Source of the DNA: a virus
Reading direction: 5' to 3' (one strand)
Virus record (IMG/VR): IMGVR_UViG_3300036945_000223
Span: 1 to 45,143 of that record
Length of the DNA stretch: 45,143 nt
Shown here: positions 24,620 through 32,241 of the stretch, in pieces
Layout: each line of letters begins with the position of its first letter
Position numbering within the stretch: position 1 is the stretch's first letter
Notes under the pieces: model-generated
Databases searched by the model: none
Seen by the model: only the letters and a program-made list of their open reading frames with translations
What the model was told of the DNA's origin: nothing
Position numbers and translations under genes: made by a program

Positions 24620-26457
24620 TGAGTAAGGCTCTTGTTAATAAAGTAAAACTTAATGACGTTGTAAGTATCACAGATTTTGGAGCTGTAGGGGATGGTGTTA
24701 CGGATAACGCGGCTGTTTTGGCTGTTGCTATTGCCAGTGGGGCCAAGCGGATTTATGTGCCGTCAGGGATTTATGCTGTGGCATCCCCGGTAAGTGCCAC
24801 ATTGACCGCTGATCTGACGTTTGAGGGTGAGGGCGAATTTGTCTTTACTGGTGCCAACAACATCAACCCGATGTTTTCCATCCAGTGCGTCGGTTATTCA
24901 CTGCAGTTGAGCGGCATCAAGTTCGATGGTGACGAGAAGATTGTGGGTGGATTGAAGATTGAAAACACAAACGCAATGGGCACTTCTGACCCGGTTTGTA
25001 TAATTGACGGGTGTACGTTTGTCGATTTCAAGATGAACACAACCAGCATCTGGAATCTAGCTGCATATATTGCTGGCTCGTTTGAACGTGTCGAGATACG
25101 CAGCAACATTGTGCAAAACATTACCCGTGTTGCAGGTACAGGGAATCCTGGCGTCAACGGCACCACTGGCATTTATGTCTCGCAGTACGCAGCGGACAAG
25201 TGGGTGAAAAATTGCGTCCACACTGACAATAGTTACGTCAACATCTCCGGTGGAGATGCCGTTGACTCGTCTAATAACGTGGATTACGACGCCTTCAAGT
25301 TCTACGCACCTAACCCAACAAACAACAACAACATTGACGCCACGGTGTCAAGCTATTTGCCAGCCACCTGTCAATCGTTCGGAAATTCATACAGAAACTG
25401 CCGTGGACGCGCCATCAAGATTCAATCGCTGGCGCGGGTACACGGCGAAAAAATTATTCGTGATGCAGATTACACAAAATTTGACGGGTCTATTGAGATC
25501 AATCTGCAATATGGGGCAGGAACGGTTCGTGATTGTGAGTTCTTTTATGAAGACTATGCAGGACCGACATCACCAATTCAAACAGTAGGACACACTCTTG
25601 TTTCGTTTTTTCAAGGAAGCTGGTACGACGAAGATAACGGCGGTATTTCAGTGTCCGGGCTTCGTGTTTACAACAATATCAAAACAGGCGTCGGACAAAA
25701 CATCACACAGATTGTGGGCGCGACAGTAGGTGCAGGGGTGTTGGCAAAAGACAAACCTCTTACACGACTGTCAGATATTGTTGTAAACCGCGGTGAAGTG
25801 GGGTGGTTGCTTACGTTGTCAGGAGACACAGGAGCAGATGGGTTAGTTGTTTTGGAAGATGTTAGTGTCCCTAAGCTGACTTATTCAGCAATAGGATCTC
25901 AATTTACAAACCCCGGCTTTAAGTTAATTGCTCGGGGCATTTATAACTTAGATGGGGTAACAACACCAGCAAACGCAAAGAAGTTTGTCACAAATATATC
26001 TCCAGCAGGAAATGACATCTCGTGGCTCGGGGTGCTGGATGGCCACGGTATTTATGGTTTCTTGAATACCTACAACCGGGGCGCTGATTTTAGCAGTGCG
26101 CCCTTGTTGGTAAACGCAGGGCTAACAGGCTCAGGTATTGGAGGCGCTGCATCAGTCCAAACAATTGGATTGGCTAATGACGCATCGCACACGTTTGACA
26201 GAAGGTTTTTTAATTCATCACGGGGATTAGTGCTTGTTTCAGTAAACTATGATTACACCACCCAAGGTATGTTTGCTTGTGGTTCAAACGGAGTTTATCA
26301 AATTGCCGCCCATGCTTCAGATTTGTTTAGTCCTTCAACAACTGGGCTTAACTTAGATACGGCAGGGCAGTTAAATCTTTGGTTTACTGGGGGATCCCTC
26401 AACGTAAAAAATAGGCTAGGCGCAACATATTATGTGACGGTTCTTTTTGTCGGATAA
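24619..26457 (+). CDS. Tailspike with pectate-lyase-like beta-helix
   Basis: The opening SITDFGAVGDGVTDNAAVLA and the following IYVPSGIYAVAS (about residues 15-55) are the hallmark of the Pectate_lyase_3 right-handed beta-helix used by phage tailspikes that degrade or bind surface polysaccharides. The 612-aa length suits a head-binding tip plus helix and C-terminal trimer domain. The first half (to about 25500) is more GC-rich than the AT-rich second half, suggesting mosaic origin. It is the last gene before the convergent terminator. The substrate is unknown. Confidence 0.8.
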   Translation: MSKALVNKVKLNDVVSITDFGAVGDGVTDNAAVLAVAIASGAKRIYVPSGIYAVASPVSATLTADLTFEGEGEFVFTGANNINPMFSIQCVGYSLQLSGIKFDGDEKIVGGLKIENTNAMGTSDPVCIIDGCTFVDFKMNTTSIWNLAAYIAGSFERVEIRSNIVQNITRVAGTGNPGVNGTTGIYVSQYAADKWVKNCVHTDNSYVNISGGDAVDSSNNVDYDAFKFYAPNPTNNNNIDATVSSYLPATCQSFGNSYRNCRGRAIKIQSLARVHGEKIIRDADYTKFDGSIEINLQYGAGTVRDCEFFYEDYAGPTSPIQTVGHTLVSFFQGSWYDEDNGGISVSGLRVYNNIKTGVGQNITQIVGATVGAGVLAKDKPLTRLSDIVVNRGEVGWLLTLSGDTGADGLVVLEDVSVPKLTYSAIGSQFTNPGFKLIARGIYNLDGVTTPANAKKFVTNISPAGNDISWLGVLDGHGIYGFLNTYNRGADFSSAPLLVNAGLTGSGIGGAASVQTIGLANDASHTFDRRFFNSSRGLVLVSVNYDYTTQGMFACGSNGVYQIAAHASDLFSPSTTGLNLDTAGQLNLWFTGGSLNVKNRLGATYYVTVLFVG

Positions 26458-26520
26458 AAATAAATGCTTACCACCATCTCCACGACAAAGCTAACCACAC
26501 CTTCTAACCTATAAAACACT

Positions 26521-26544
26521 AAGGCCCCTTTCGGGGCCTTTTTT
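26521..26544 (+). terminator. Strong terminator between convergent gene blocks
   Basis: AAGGCCCC (26521-26528) pairs perfectly with GGGGCCTT (26533-26540) around a 4-nt loop, followed by a run of T. It ends the late plus-strand unit. Minus-strand genes end just 3' of it (26550). The hairpin is symmetric but lacks a clear T tract on the minus side, so minus-strand termination here is less certain. Nothing else is seen in 26458-26549. Confidence 0.9.
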
Positions 26545-26549
26545 ATGTC

Positions 26550-26747
26550 CTACTTATTTTCAATCCTGACGATCTTCAGGCCAAACATAGGCGCTAATTC
26601 CAGGGGCGGGTGCTGTGAACGCTTCCATCCCCCAATGCGATAGCGAAGATATTTGCGTAGGGCTGAACGAACTCCCTCGTAAGTCATGAACGATACGCGC
26701 AATTGCTTGGGTAGACTGCCGTTCCTGCGTGTGATTTGGTACATCAT
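26550..26747 (-). CDS. Small basic protein (65 aa), overlaps upstream gene
   Basis: This is the last gene of the minus-strand unit. The product is basic (TYEGVRSALRKYLRYRIGG) and ends ELAPMFGLKIVRIENK. The combination of an Arg/Lys helix with a closing FG..I..V strand resembles small phage proteins I have seen at the end of early operons. AAAGGG lies about 9 nt upstream of the first ATG. It overlaps the next entry by 188 nt in a different frame. I judge this frame to be the more protein-like in the shared part. Confidence 0.55.
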   Translation of the reverse strand: MMYQITRRNGSLPKQLRVSFMTYEGVRSALRKYLRYRIGGWKRSQHPPLELAPMFGLKIVRIENK

Positions 26748-26922
26748 TATTCAAAACCCTTTCAATGTAAATTGTTGCATCCATAAGTTCCTCTTGTAGA
26801 TGCAGGAGCCAACCATGTAGTTCAATGTCACTACGCTCAGTGGTGACACCATATTTCTCAAAGCCCTTCTGAGCCCGGTGCTTATACTTTGAGATTACAT
26901 TACTTACGTTTTCATCCTTCAT
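26560..26922 (-). CDS. Conserved-type phage protein with EExxD helix
   Basis: The first ~58 residues (SKYKHRAQKGFEKYGVTTER, then GWLLHLQEELMDATIYIE) form a recurrent phage module with an EELMDA helix reminiscent of MazG-like pyrophosphohydrolases. It lacks their second metal-binding half. Residues beyond 58 overlap the 65-aa gene at 26550-26747 in another frame and look less protein-like, so the native protein may have been shorter. The start overlaps the previous stop (TAATG). Confidence 0.6.
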   Translation of the reverse strand: MKDENVSNVISKYKHRAQKGFEKYGVTTERSDIELHGWLLHLQEELMDATIYIERVLNNDVPNHTQERQSTQAIARIVHDLRGSSFSPTQISSLSHWGMEAFTAPAPGISAYVWPEDRQD

Positions 26923-27101
26923 TATTCTGGTTTCCTTAGCAGGGCTGCTGTCTTGTTCTTCTCTTCCTCTTGCTCTAGATACTTTCGTAGAAGAGAGAGG
27001 AATCCTTCTGAAATTAGAAGTCGTTGTTCCTCTTGTGTGATTTCAGTGAGGATAACAGTTGCACTACCATCCTCATGTTCTTCAATGTTTTCTACAATCA
27101 T
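26922..27101 (-). CDS. Small acidic protein (59 aa)
   Basis: It has a ribosome site (GGAAAG) before the ATG at 27101 and a TAATG junction with the next gene. The product reads IVENIEEHEDGSATVILTEI at the N-terminus, then a Leu-rich helix (LLISEGFLSLLRKYLEQ) and a charged tail. The strand-strand-helix pattern suggests a small folded domain. It lies 9 nt after the reductase gene. The function is unknown. Confidence 0.65.
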   Translation of the reverse strand: MIVENIEEHEDGSATVILTEITQEEQRLLISEGFLSLLRKYLEQEEEKNKTAALLRKPE

Positions 27102-27110
27102 TTTCTTTCC

Positions 27111-29027
27111 TTAACGAATTGGGCAAGCACCCGTGGCACATTCATCACCAGCATCCATTTCAACACTCGAGATTGAAGTGATGAGGGTGGACTTAGCAAC
27201 CATAGCCTCAAACTGTTCCTTGGTGATTTCCTCTAGGGGTGCCTGTTGGAAACCATGCTCACTATGCAGGAGGAACGAGAGACTCTTGTGACCATTCTTG
27301 TAATGCTTCTTGAGGTACTTCTTAATCTCAGGAAGTTCTTCCTTGCGGTAGTACACGGTGCAAGAGACACTATTGTCACTCCACACTTCCTGAAGCCACT
27401 TAACAGCCTCCAGTTGTGAAAGAGCAGTCATGTCTTTGGCCAATGTAGTACCTTCTGGATAACTGAACGGGAAGCTGACAACAACAGTCCCACGATCTTC
27501 AGTGCCATCAAAGTTACGTTGGTACTCAACGTCGTAACCGTGAGAACGACAAGTCTCCACCAAAGGATGATTAGATGCAATTCGTACCCTCCGAATCATA
27601 TATTGAGAATAACCAGGATGCACACCGGGAGTAACACCAGGAAGCAAGCTAAGAGTTCCAGATGGCTTGACAGTGGTGAGTTTAATAGAAATAGGCCAGT
27701 CGTGCATATCGCTATACTTAGCATCGAAGTCACGAAGTTCTTCATAGGTGTCTTTTAGCCAACTCTTCTGCTCTTCACTAGCTTGCAGCACACCAGTGAC
27801 ACCAATACCCATACGCATATGCTTATGCACAATGGTCTGTGTCTCTTCGTGGTGGCACGGTAGCATTAGGCTGTGCTTGTTAATACGGTAGAGAAGTTTA
27901 CAAACGTCTACGAACTCTTCTCGGTTTGAGATGTTGGGGAGGAAGACTTCTGCGAGGCAGCATGTCTCATAGTTAGCAAGAGATTGTTCAGCGCATGGGT
28001 TGTATCCTTGAACATCTGGATCTGCATATTTAGTTTCTCCAAGGCGTCCAACTTTGCGGCTGAGTTTAAGGTTGATAAGGCCATAAGGTTCGCCCTTGCC
28101 CTCATAACCATCCCAGAAGAATTCGTGCAGGTCAGAGATATCATCACATACCACGGAATTGTTGGACATGGCCCGCCATGAAGGGATGTTTCCCAAGTCC
28201 CATCGTTTAGCAAGTAGGTATTCAACATCATCAGCATCTCCAATTGCAATTTGAGCACTGCGGCGCACGTTACCTGCAACAACCACGGCACCAATGATGT
28301 TCATTACATCTAGCACATCAATGGGACGTACATTCTTGCCTGCACGTTTCTCAAGTACCTTGCTGATTTGCTCAATACCCCAGCAAAGGTCTTCTGGTCC
28401 AGAGGCAACACCACCAAAGCCCTTAATGGGGGCTCCCTTGCCACGAATCATCTTGGTGCTATAGGTGAAGGTTGCCTTCTTCTCACTCAGGAACGCTGCC
28501 TTGAGTGTCTTACCCAAGAGCTTAACCCATCCTTCACGCGAATCAGGAACGATGTAGTCAGCATCGTTGGTGTCAACCCGAGTTGGGCAAGAAAAAGTAG
28601 CATTGACATTAGGTAGTTTCTCAACATTCTTCCTCTGGATGTTATAGCCTACACCACTGCCAAGCATCAGCATATCCATTGCCCATGTGAAGGGACGAAT
28701 AGGGTTGTCAACAGTTGTGAAGGCGCAATTCTGAAGGCTAGAGAGCCCTAGGTTATCCACAGTGGCTGTACCCATCTGCCACCAGAAACGTCCCGCTACG
28801 GACCCTTTAAGGCCCAGCAAATAGCCTCGTAGGCGTGTCTCTTCATCAGGTGTAAACCCTACATTCAGTTGCTTGTTGCAGCTACGTAGTACGCGCTCTA
28901 CTGTCTCAGGGAACTCTTCAGTGCGGGAGTTAATATCCTGCTCGTCAACACGGCGACTATAGGTGCGCTTGTAAACAAGGTAGCCCAGAGTGGACCAAGG
29001 TGTCTCAATAGTTGTTGCCGGTGTCAT
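27111..29027 (-). CDS. nrdJ: Class II (adenosylcobalamin-dependent) ribonucleotide reductase
   Basis: It reduces ribonucleotides to deoxyribonucleotides using a B12 coenzyme, so it works with or without oxygen but needs host cobalamin. The key residues of the monomeric Lactobacillus-type enzyme are present: C101 (SLQNCAF) and C356 (ETCCLAE) as the active-site dithiol pair, C345 and E347 in NPCAEQ for the thiyl radical and acid, and the C-terminal shuttle pair C630/C635 (ECATGACPIR). At 638 aa it is about 100 shorter than the 739-aa Lactobacillus enzyme, probably in the regulatory insertion. The upstream 56-aa gene overlaps its start. Confidence 0.92.
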   Translation of the reverse strand: MTPATTIETPWSTLGYLVYKRTYSRRVDEQDINSRTEEFPETVERVLRSCNKQLNVGFTPDEETRLRGYLLGLKGSVAGRFWWQMGTATVDNLGLSSLQNCAFTTVDNPIRPFTWAMDMLMLGSGVGYNIQRKNVEKLPNVNATFSCPTRVDTNDADYIVPDSREGWVKLLGKTLKAAFLSEKKATFTYSTKMIRGKGAPIKGFGGVASGPEDLCWGIEQISKVLEKRAGKNVRPIDVLDVMNIIGAVVVAGNVRRSAQIAIGDADDVEYLLAKRWDLGNIPSWRAMSNNSVVCDDISDLHEFFWDGYEGKGEPYGLINLKLSRKVGRLGETKYADPDVQGYNPCAEQSLANYETCCLAEVFLPNISNREEFVDVCKLLYRINKHSLMLPCHHEETQTIVHKHMRMGIGVTGVLQASEEQKSWLKDTYEELRDFDAKYSDMHDWPISIKLTTVKPSGTLSLLPGVTPGVHPGYSQYMIRRVRIASNHPLVETCRSHGYDVEYQRNFDGTEDRGTVVVSFPFSYPEGTTLAKDMTALSQLEAVKWLQEVWSDNSVSCTVYYRKEELPEIKKYLKKHYKNGHKSLSFLLHSEHGFQQAPLEEITKEQFEAMVAKSTLITSISSVEMDAGDECATGACPIR

Positions 29028-29175
29028 CTTTATCTTCCTCTACTAAGTCTAGTTTTTCGTATACAACGCGAATAATACCAAGGTCAATCACAAACATGAT
29101 GTTAGGTTGGTCTTGTCCTGGAAATTCAATTCCAATCATGAACCCTGTGATGAGTCCAAAGCTAAGTACTTTCAT
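29005..29175 (-). CDS. Small protein (56 aa) before reductase
   Basis: It starts inside the end of the previous gene (ATGA overlap) and runs 23 nt into the reductase gene. The product has a hydrophobic N-terminal half (VLSFGLITGFMIGIEFP) then LGIIRVVYEKLDLVEEDKDD. It may be a small beta-rich or membrane-associated protein. GGAGAGGAAAA lies upstream of the ATG. The tight coupling to both neighbours supports translation. The function is unknown. Confidence 0.6.
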   Translation of the reverse strand: MKVLSFGLITGFMIGIEFPGQDQPNIMFVIDLGIIRVVYEKLDLVEEDKDDTGNNY

Positions 29176-29414
29176 TCTTTTATTTTCCTCTCCGAATAAA
29201 GTTGTTCGACGGCGACGATTGTACGGATGATTGCCTTGGTTTCCGTGTCGAGGTCTTTCCAGACCTTAGAACCCCACCTTTTGCTTTTGAGGACTTCTTC
29301 AAATCCATAGAGCGTGTGCGTGTAGGAGGCTTCCTCCCAATCTTCAATAGACTGGTCTTCTTGGTTCTTAGGGATTTCTCTTCCCTTGTTTTCAACTTGT
29401 GACATGGTTTGCAT
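29172..29414 (-). CDS. Small charged protein overlapping the HNH gene
   Basis: This 80-aa product is acidic at first, then folded-looking (YTHTLYGFEEVLKSKRW, IIRTIVAVEQLYSERK). It overlaps the HNH endonuclease gene by 235 nt in another frame and is coupled to the following gene by ATGA. No good ribosome site precedes either ATG (29414 or 29405). Its composition looks more protein-like than the HNH tail in the shared region, so it is probably a real gene. Confidence 0.55.
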   Translation of the reverse strand: MQTMSQVENKGREIPKNQEDQSIEDWEEASYTHTLYGFEEVLKSKRWGSKVWKDLDTETKAIIRTIVAVEQLYSERKIKE

Positions 29415-29725
29415 AAAGCCTGTAGGTTTTCAATAGGACAAAATAACCTAGAGATGTAGTCATCCCATGTTGTAAACCCTTTAACGGGGTCTACAACAGG
29501 GACAATGTGGTCAATCTCTAGTCCCTTAGCGGTGAACAGTTTAGCGCAAGAATTACAGAAGTAGAGTTTTGCTTTACGTCCTGTTGCCTCGTTGACACCA
29601 CTGCCGTGTAGTGCTGCTTCTAATGCCTTCCACTTGTTAGGGAACCTACGCATCCCACTACGTAGGGCGCTGACAACGAAGGCATTGAATCTCCCTTCAG
29701 TCCAATCAGGTACTGGACTCGTCAT
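29180..29725 (-). CDS. HNH endonuclease
   Basis: This 181-aa protein has a complete zinc-stabilised HNH core: C57 and C60 (FCNSCAKLF), D72-H73 (LEIDHIVPV), N100 (IENLQALC), then C105 and C108-H109 (CKPCHKLK). The N-terminal ~50 residues are a helical lead-in (FVVSALRSGMRRFPNKW). Beyond about residue 120 the sequence is Lys/Ser/Arg-rich and coincides with the overlapping 80-aa gene, so the tail may be passive. It could be a free-standing homing enzyme or a replication/packaging nuclease. Confidence 0.8.
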   Translation of the reverse strand: MTSPVPDWTEGRFNAFVVSALRSGMRRFPNKWKALEAALHGSGVNEATGRKAKLYFCNSCAKLFTAKGLEIDHIVPVVDPVKGFTTWDDYISRLFCPIENLQALCKPCHKLKTREEKSLRTKKTSLLKIGRKPPTRTRSMDLKKSSKAKGGVLRSGKTSTRKPRQSSVQSSPSNNFIRRGK

Positions 29726-29966
29726 CTAGTACGCCAGGAAATGATGACAACGGGTTGATTTCTTGACCACGCTTACGAACAATGTCTTCTAGGGTGATGG
29801 TGTAGCCCCAGCATCCAGATAGAAAGTGAAGGAACTCTTCTACTACTTCGCTATAGGTGACATTTTCATCTAGTTCAATTGACAATCTTCGTGTTGTTGA
29901 TGGCTTCTCTGGGTAGTCTGAATCAGTGAAACTAAAACTAAAATGTTTGGGATTAAGTTCGTTCAT
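29706..29966 (-). CDS. Small conserved-type phage protein (86 aa)
   Basis: The product begins with alternating aromatic/acidic strands (KHFSFSFTDSDYPEKPSTTR) then LSIELDENVTYSEVVEEFLH and FLSGCWGYT, a strand-helix-loop layout I recognise from other phage early regions but cannot name. It overlaps the HNH start by 20 nt and the MazG gene end by 4 nt (ATGA). The function is unknown. Confidence 0.65.
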   Translation of the reverse strand: MNELNPKHFSFSFTDSDYPEKPSTTRRLSIELDENVTYSEVVEEFLHFLSGCWGYTITLEDIVRKRGQEINPLSSFPGVLDDESST

Positions 29967-30277
29967 CGGTTATCTCCACTTCCTTTGATTGTATTACGTT
30001 GCTTGCGTTCAGTGAGTTTGTTGATGTTACCCTGCTGCACACTTTCCAATGACCATCCCATATCTGTTGAGAGTTCTGAGATGTGCCACATAACATCACC
30101 AAGTTCCTTGTGCAGCTTTTCCTTAAACTCGTCAGAGGTGTAGTCCTTACGGCGATACTTCTGATAACACGCTGCAACCTCTCCTGCTTCAGCTACAAGA
30201 CCTAGAAGACAGGCAATGTGGTCATATTCAGGTAGTCGGAATGTCTTCGTTGCTTCCTGATATTGTTTACTTTCCAT
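29963..30277 (-). CDS. mazG: MazG-type nucleoside triphosphate pyrophosphohydrolase
   Basis: The 104-aa protein shows the paired acidic motifs of all-alpha NTP pyrophosphohydrolases: LVAEAGEVAA (E30 and E33) and KELGDVMWHI (E58 and D61), with the later NINKL.ER...N substrate-side residues. The enzyme hydrolyses NTPs or dNTPs to monophosphates. In phages it may clean up non-canonical nucleotides or alter the host alarmone response. It lies next to ThyX and upstream of the reductase, within a nucleotide metabolism block. Confidence 0.85.
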   Translation of the reverse strand: MESKQYQEATKTFRLPEYDHIACLLGLVAEAGEVAACYQKYRRKDYTSDEFKEKLHKELGDVMWHISELSTDMGWSLESVQQGNINKLTERKQRNTIKGSGDNR

Positions 30278-30298
30278 GTTTAGTTTCCTATTTAATGT

Positions 30299-30955
30299 TT
30301 ATACAACATTTCCAATAATTGCTGTATAACTTGCGGGGAAATACCACTTAATCTCCGCAGCGATTAATGATGCTACTTGCCTTGTCTCTTCTTGTGTGTG
30401 CTTATCTAGGCGCAGCTTGAGCATATCACAGAAGGCCCCTAGTGTTCCGCTCCAAATCCAAGTTGTCATCATATTTTGAGGAAGAAGCATTCGGGCTTGT
30501 TCGGGGCAAAGTTCAGGGTTGTGTTTATATTCAAACAATAGGCGAGTATATGCTTCTTGAATCTTACCGAAAGAACCTGGACGCCATTCAAATTCTTCTT
30601 CACTACTACCCTGTTTTACATTGTCAGCTTTCTTACGCCACTTATCAGGGAAATAGAACTCTGGTTCCTCATCCACATAACGCCTGCTCACTTCATTCCA
30701 AGGGAGGAACTTATGCTTCACAAGCTGCCGTGCTACAAAGATTGGAGCCTTAACACGGAAGGACAGGAAGGCATGGTTGAATGGGCTGGTGTGCTTATGC
30801 TTGGCAAGATATTGAATGAGCTTCTCATCCCTTGCAGATAGATCGCCATCCTCTAGTTCACTCTGCTTGGAGAATGAAACCCTAGCTGCATTGACAACAC
30901 TGAGGTCACTACCGCAGCGGTCAATTAGGTCTACTTCAATCTGTGCTGTTTCCAT
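30299..30955 (-). CDS. thyX: FAD-dependent thymidylate synthase ThyX
   Basis: This 218-aa enzyme makes dTMP from dUMP using methylene-tetrahydrofolate, NADPH and FAD. HKHTSPFNH (53-61) and the signature KHKFLPWNEVSRRY (80-93) identify the family. The canonical RHR of the signature is KHK here, while NE.S.RY is intact. ARMLLPQNMMTTWIWSG near 158-174 and the C-terminal W..P are conserved. The deaminase encoded upstream in the same unit would supply dUMP. Confidence 0.92.
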   Translation of the reverse strand: METAQIEVDLIDRCGSDLSVVNAARVSFSKQSELEDGDLSARDEKLIQYLAKHKHTSPFNHAFLSFRVKAPIFVARQLVKHKFLPWNEVSRRYVDEEPEFYFPDKWRKKADNVKQGSSEEEFEWRPGSFGKIQEAYTRLLFEYKHNPELCPEQARMLLPQNMMTTWIWSGTLGAFCDMLKLRLDKHTQEETRQVASLIAAEIKWYFPASYTAIIGNVV

Positions 30956-31133
30956 TTTTAATTGGTTTCCAAAAGGGATAAGGGAATTTGTAAACTTTCA
31001 TTGCTCTAACACATTCCCAGCAGACAGGAGGTGCATCATCAATGCTTATCCTAGGTACTGGGTTGTAATCGCAGCTATCGCAATTCTTTACAAGTTCGTT
31101 TACGTTAGTAGAGTCTTGGATGTTTTTCTTCAT
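30936..31133 (-). CDS. Small zinc-ribbon-like protein (65 aa)
   Basis: Two Cys pairs, CDSCDY (C18, C21) and VCWEC (C38, C41), are spaced for a single zinc-binding site. It overlaps the ThyX start by 20 nt. The C-terminus is aromatic and basic (YKFPYPFWKPIKN). This may be a small nucleic-acid-binding or assembly factor; no family is recognised. Confidence 0.65.
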   Translation of the reverse strand: MKKNIQDSTNVNELVKNCDSCDYNPVPRISIDDAPPVCWECVRAMKVYKFPYPFWKPIKNGNSTD

Positions 31134-31290
31134 GAATGAACTCTTTGATTTCCTCTAAAGCTTCTTCATACCGGGTGTCGTTAATTATCTTTTTCGGTTT
31201 CGTCCCAAAGGTCTTCCTCGGTTCCGGAGTCATCCCATAAGGGCTCTTCTTCTCCGTATCCTTCCCAGGCTTCTGATTCATCATCTTCAT
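31105..31290 (-). CDS. Small charged protein (61 aa)
   Basis: The N-terminus is Lys/Pro-rich (KKSPYGMTPEPRKTFGTKP) and the C-terminus is a charged helix (YEEALEEIKEFIHEEK). It overlaps the preceding gene by 110 nt in a different frame and the following one by 29 nt. An internal ATG at 31233 could be the real start and would shorten the overlap. No known motif is seen. It is moderately likely to be real because the two halves look protein-like. Confidence 0.5.
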   Translation of the reverse strand: MKMMNQKPGKDTEKKSPYGMTPEPRKTFGTKPKKIINDTRYEEALEEIKEFIHEEKHPRLY

Positions 31291-31480
31291 TTAGATCATC
31301 TCTTTCTTCAATGTCACGTACAAAGATTCTTGGGTGCATATCAACTAGTCTATCAGGGAACAAGTTTATCAAGTCCTCAATGCTAATCTCCAAGAATGTT
31401 GTTAAGTCTTCAGGAGATGTAAAAGTATCGTTGCAGAATTCCCACATCTCCGCTAGTTTTTCTGCATAAGGTTTCTTCAT
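31181..31480 (-). CDS. Small acidic phage protein (99 aa)
   Basis: The first ~60 residues (YAEKLAEMWEFCNDTF, then EDLTTFLEISIEDLINLFPD) look like a compact helical domain I have seen in other phage early regions. The last ~40 residues are extremely acidic and Trp-containing (SGTEEDLWDETEKDN), like a DNA-mimic or protein-binding tail. The start overlaps the phosphoesterase stop (ATGA). The tail region overlaps the 61-aa gene in another frame. Confidence 0.65.
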   Translation of the reverse strand: MKKPYAEKLAEMWEFCNDTFTSPEDLTTFLEISIEDLINLFPDRLVDMHPRIFVRDIEERDDLNEDDESEAWEGYGEEEPLWDDSGTEEDLWDETEKDN

Positions 31481-32241
31481 TTCCCATACTTCCTCTGTAA
31501 ATATTCGATGCTTAGAAACAACTCATCGAAATATCCATCCTTCACATCATTAAGTACAACTAGGCCCCGCCAATGTCGATTGCTTAGTTGATCCATGTAC
31601 CCCTCATCATGCAGGTAGTAACTTCCAGCGATGATTGAGATTAGAGGCTTACCGTCTGCCCTCTTGCCATAAGCCACCTGCTTGCCTTGTTGGTGCCCAG
31701 CAATGCAACTCATGTGCAGTTTGGAAATTATAACACTAGCACTACTTGCAGGACGGCCCATAGCACCGACAGGCCAATAGTGATTAAAGCCAACGCCCCC
31801 GATAAAAACAGGGGAGAGGAACCCATGTACTTCCCAGTCTTTCTCATACTCCAAGTCCTTTACACTGATTACACCCTCAAGCATGGGGTTGTTGTTCACT
31901 GCCCTATCAATGCGGTTCTCATGGTTGCCTAAGCACATCACCATGCGGGGCCTGTAAACCTTATCCTTGTTCTTCTTCTGCTGCTCTTGCAGGGCTTTTA
32001 AGGGGGCTAGGAGAGCTTTGTTTGCCTCCTTGGCTACCTCAACATCCTTCTTGTACCTAAGCCCCTCAAAGTACTTGCTACCTGCCTTGTCGTGACTTGA
32101 GAGGGAGGGCATATCAGCAAAGTCACCAATGTTCACCACAACATCAGGTTGGTATTGTGTGATTGCTTTACCTGCCCATGTGAGGTGCTCCAATGGAACT
32201 CCCTCTTTCACTTGACAATCTGGAATAACCAGGATTTTCAT
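31477..32241 (-). CDS. Calcineurin-like metallophosphoesterase
   Basis: This 254-aa protein has the ordered metal-binding motifs of the family: D8 in PDCQ (usually DxH; here D-x-Q), GDFAD (39-43), GNHENR (105-110) and GHQQG (182-186). The GHxH of classic enzymes reads GHQQ, so metal selectivity may differ. Likely substrates are nucleotides or nucleic acid ends, given its place between an exonuclease and nucleotide-synthesis genes. It overlaps both neighbours (TAATG, ATGA). Confidence 0.85.
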   Translation of the reverse strand: MKILVIPDCQVKEGVPLEHLTWAGKAITQYQPDVVVNIGDFADMPSLSSHDKAGSKYFEGLRYKKDVEVAKEANKALLAPLKALQEQQKKNKDKVYRPRMVMCLGNHENRIDRAVNNNPMLEGVISVKDLEYEKDWEVHGFLSPVFIGGVGFNHYWPVGAMGRPASSASVIISKLHMSCIAGHQQGKQVAYGKRADGKPLISIIAGSYYLHDEGYMDQLSNRHWRGLVVLNDVKDGYFDELFLSIEYLQRKYGK

